DNA of 39,928 nt, taken from NCBI GenBank assembly GCA_964607015.1, contig CAZSHN010000005.1, positions 1 to 39,928 of the forward strand. The letters run 5' to 3'. The stretch is from CAYUNN01 sp964607015. Its GTDB lineage: Bacteria; Patescibacteriota; Minisyncoccia; Minisyncoccales; JAGGXC01. This document shows, in pieces, positions 37,411-39,928 of this stretch (position 1 is the first letter of the stretch; the number at the start of each line of letters is the position of its first letter). Position numbers and translations under genes: made by a program. The notes beneath the pieces were generated by a model. It had not been told where the DNA came from and did not search any database. It was given only the letters and a program-made list of their open reading frames with translations.

Positions 37411-39870
37411 ATGGAAAAGAAAAAAAAGAAAAAAAAGAAAAAGGAAACGGAAATAGGATATGTAAAAGAAAGAAATATTACAGATGAGATGGAAGAATCC
37501 TACATTAATTATGCGATGTCAGTCATTGTTTCTCGTGCTTTACCTGATGCGAGAGATGGCTTGAAACCTGTTCATCGTAGGATTCTTTATGCCATGTATA
37601 AGATGGGATTAAAGCATAATGGTGGATCTCGAAAGTCAGCTGCGGTTACCGGTGAAGTTCTTGGTAAATATCATCCTCACGGAGATGCTGCGGTTTACGA
37701 TTCTTTGGTTAGAATGGCTCAAGATTTCTCTCTAAGATATCCTTTAGTCATCGGACAAGGAAACTTTGGTTCTATTGATGGAGATCCTGCTGCTGCTCAA
37801 AGATATACAGAGTGTAAAATGTCTGCTATTGGAGAGGTGATGCTGGATGATATTGAAAAAGACACAGTAGATTTTATTGAAAACTATGATGGAACCAGAG
37901 AAGAACCGATAGTTTTACCTTCTCCTGTTCCTCAACTTTTATTAAATGGAATACTTGGTATTGCAGTTGGAGTGGCAACTAATATCCCTCCTCATAATCT
38001 ATCAGAAGTAATTGATGCTTCTATTCATCTTCTTCATAACCCCAAAGCTGACACTGAAGATATTTTTGAGTTTATAAAAGGACCTGACTTTCCAACTGGA
38101 GGTCAGATATATGACCAAGAAGGAATCTTAACAGCTTACTCCCAAGGAAAGGGTTCAATAGTTATGAGAGGAAAAGCAGACATCGTTAAGAAAAAAGGGC
38201 GATCGAAAATTATTATTACGGAGATTCCTTATCAGGTTCAGAAATCAGGATTAGTCGAACAGATCGCCAAGCTGATTCAAAAGAAAAAGATAGATAAGAT
38301 TAGGAACGTAAGAGATGAATCAGATAAAGAAGGTTTGAGAGTTACTGTTGAACTACAAAAAGGAGCTTTTCCTAAAAAAGTACTTAATCGCCTTTACAAA
38401 TTTACTGACCTTCAGAAAACGTTTTACCTAAATATGGTTGCTCTGGTTGATGGAATTCAACCTAAGGTTTTGTCTTTGGTTGATATTTTAAATTATTTCC
38501 TAGAGCACAGGAAGACAGTAATTAAAAGAAGAACTAAATTTGAGCTAGACAGAGCCAAAAAGAGATGTCATATTCTTGAAGGTCTTGATAAATGTCTTGC
38601 TGATATAGATAGAGTTATTAAAATCATTAAATCGTCTCAGGATCGCCAGAAGGCAAAGGCCAATTTAATGAAGAAAATTAAATTGACTGAAGTTCAAGCA
38701 GAAGCAATTCTAGAAACAAAACTTTCTACTTTGGCAAAAATGGAGAGAGACAAGATCGCTAAAGAACTTGCTCAGAAGAAAAAAGAAATTAAAGAACTTA
38801 CTGCAATCTTAAAGAGTGAGAAGAAAATCAATGAAGTTGTAGAAGATGAGCTAAAAGCAATAAAAGAGAAGTATGGAGACGAAAGAAGAACAGAGGTTTT
38901 TGCTCAAAAAGTAGGCAAGATTCCAGAAAAAGACTTAATACCTAAAAAACCAACTGTAGTTACCTTAACTAAAAATGGCTACATTAAAAGAACTAGCCCT
39001 AAGTCTTACCGTGTTCAGAAAAGAGGAGGAAAAGGAATATTAGGAATGAAAACAGTAGAAGAGGATGTCATTGAATATTTCCTTTGGTGCAGCACTCATG
39101 ATTCTTTGTTTTTCTTTACTGATTCTGGAAAAGTATTCCAAACTATAGCTTATGAGATTCCAAAAGAAGGAAGGGTAGCAAAAGGAAGAGGTTTGGCTAA
39201 TTTCTTAGATATTTCTCCGGAAGAGAAAGTACTTTCTTTGATTCCTAAGAGCAAGGAAGAACCATCAAGCGTGAAATACTTAGTAATGGTTACGAAAAAT
39301 GGTATAATAAAGAAGACTCCTCTTGAGGATTTCAAGAATGTAAGACGTTCAGGATTGATTGCCATTAAGCTAAAGAGGAACGATCTTTTAAGAAAAGTTT
39401 CTGAGGTTAAAGAAGGTGATCAAATAATACTTGTCACTAAGAAGGGTCAATCTATCAGATTCAATGAAAAAGAGATAAGAGCGATGGGAAGAACAGCTTC
39501 TGGAGTGAAAGGAATAAACCTTAAGAAAGAAGATGAAGTTATTGGAATGATAGTTGTTGAGCCTAAACAGAAAGGAGATCTATTAGTTATGACTGAGAAT
39601 GGATACGGAAAGAAAACTTCCTTGAGCAAGTATAAGCCACAGAAAAGAGGAGGCGTTGGAATAAAGACAGCAAAGGTAACCAAGAAAACAGGTGACTTAA
39701 TATGTTCTCAAGTTATAACCGAGCAGAAGAACCTAATTGCTATCTCTCAGAAAGCCCAGGTTATCAAGATAGAAGTTTCTTCTATTTCCAGATTAAACAG
39801 AACAACTCAAGGAGTGAGAATAATGAAATTGAAAAAAGGAGATAAGGTTGCTTCAGTGACCTGTGTATAA
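37411..39870 (+). CDS. gyrA: DNA gyrase subunit A
   Basis: Breaks and rejoins DNA in the gyrase A2B2 complex to introduce negative supercoils. After a poly-Lys start, the core has NYAMSVIVSRALPDARDGLKP and the catalytic Tyr132 in AQRYTE. The C-terminal propeller carries the GyrA box QKRGGKG near residue 536, which favours gyrase over ParC; a second variant QKRGGVG is near 744. The 819-residue length is normal. The quinolone-determining loop reads HPHGDAAVYD, with Ala93 where Escherichia coli has Ser83 and Asp97 kept at the Asp87 place. gyrB is not in the window. Confidence 0.94.
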   Translation: MEKKKKKKKKKETEIGYVKERNITDEMEESYINYAMSVIVSRALPDARDGLKPVHRRILYAMYKMGLKHNGGSRKSAAVTGEVLGKYHPHGDAAVYDSLVRMAQDFSLRYPLVIGQGNFGSIDGDPAAAQRYTECKMSAIGEVMLDDIEKDTVDFIENYDGTREEPIVLPSPVPQLLLNGILGIAVGVATNIPPHNLSEVIDASIHLLHNPKADTEDIFEFIKGPDFPTGGQIYDQEGILTAYSQGKGSIVMRGKADIVKKKGRSKIIITEIPYQVQKSGLVEQIAKLIQKKKIDKIRNVRDESDKEGLRVTVELQKGAFPKKVLNRLYKFTDLQKTFYLNMVALVDGIQPKVLSLVDILNYFLEHRKTVIKRRTKFELDRAKKRCHILEGLDKCLADIDRVIKIIKSSQDRQKAKANLMKKIKLTEVQAEAILETKLSTLAKMERDKIAKELAQKKKEIKELTAILKSEKKINEVVEDELKAIKEKYGDERRTEVFAQKVGKIPEKDLIPKKPTVVTLTKNGYIKRTSPKSYRVQKRGGKGILGMKTVEEDVIEYFLWCSTHDSLFFFTDSGKVFQTIAYEIPKEGRVAKGRGLANFLDISPEEKVLSLIPKSKEEPSSVKYLVMVTKNGIIKKTPLEDFKNVRRSGLIAIKLKRNDLLRKVSEVKEGDQIILVTKKGQSIRFNEKEIRAMGRTASGVKGINLKKEDEVIGMIVVEPKQKGDLLVMTENGYGKKTSLSKYKPQKRGGVGIKTAKVTKKTGDLICSQVITEQKNLIAISQKAQVIKIEVSSISRLNRTTQGVRIMKLKKGDKVASVTCV

Positions 39871-39884
39871 CTTTAACTAAAATT

Positions 39885-39928
39885 ATGGTTAAATCATTAA
39901 AATTTTTAGACCCAGACAAAGTAATTAA
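39885..39928 (+). CDS. Start of a further gene, truncated by the window edge
   Basis: An ATG 14 bases after the gyrA stop opens a frame of fourteen codons (MVKSLKFLDPDKVI) that runs off the end. The text FLDPDKVI resembles the start of small methyltransferase-like proteins, but this is too short to assign. Confidence 0.45.
   Translation, partial: MVKSLKFLDPDKVI

Noticed and set aside
1..39928. CRISPR arrays, insertion sequences, prophage or rRNA genes
   Set aside because: I saw no spaced direct repeats, transposase-like or phage-like proteins, or rRNA motifs in the window.

Overview
The window looks like part of a small, AT-rich Patescibacteria (CPR) genome, most likely Parcubacteria-like. 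This is inferred from gene style, not from a search. The signs are short housekeeping proteins, Lys/Glu-rich tails, few Shine-Dalgarno sites, eighteen tRNA genes scattered singly or in pairs, and a compact type IV pilus operon without a visible retraction ATPase or prepilin peptidase. No CRISPR array, insertion sequence or rRNA gene was found.

Layout. 1-2640: tRNA-Arg(UCG), cca, tRNA-Pro(CGG), a polytopic membrane protein and tRNA-Ala(CGC). 2661-9160: nusA behind a terminator-like leader hairpin, ppa, a convergent membrane protein, tig-clpP, rny (RNase Y) and an HU gene. 9161-9308: tRNA-Gly(UCC) and tRNA-Pro(UGG). 9427-20608: sensor kinase, response regulator (broken by a real gap) and a type IV pilus operon, pilB-pilC-three pilin-like genes-pilM-pilN-pilO-last gene. 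20639-24481: tRNA pairs, a 33-residue membrane microprotein, an HtrA protease without signal peptide, an alpha/beta hydrolase, a two-helix membrane protein and a leaderless 3D-domain protein. 24538-30343, minus strand: translation genes (rbfA, infB, rplS, an RluD-type pseudouridine synthase) interleaved with six tRNAs, a DUF4446 gene, a MazG-like gene and two endonuclease-like genes, each directly 5' of a tRNA. 30476-33226: purB and purC, each with its own promoter and leader hairpin. 33244-36356: rpsA-like S1 protein and ftsH. 36471-39870: a metallo-hydrolase, a small membrane protein and gyrA; a new gene starts at 39885.

How it fits together. Translation, proteolysis and RNA turnover genes dominate, with tRNAs woven between them. 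Several mRNAs begin only 1-4 bases after a tRNA 3' end, so tRNA processing may create leaderless mRNAs. The most interesting signals are: (1) three tRNAs with correlated changes in the D-loop/T-loop tertiary pairs; (2) a LAGLIDADG endonuclease reading frame that runs in phase into tRNA-Leu(GAG) and stops at the UGA in its anticodon loop; (3) an unmodified-type tRNA-Ile(UAU); and (4) terminator hairpins placed directly after the promoters of nusA, purB and purC.

Assembly caution. Two of the three 100-N gaps (in purB and ftsH) are flanked by exact 55-base duplications. Removing 155 bases restores both genes in frame, so these are unmerged contig overlaps. The gap in the response regulator is a true loss of sequence.
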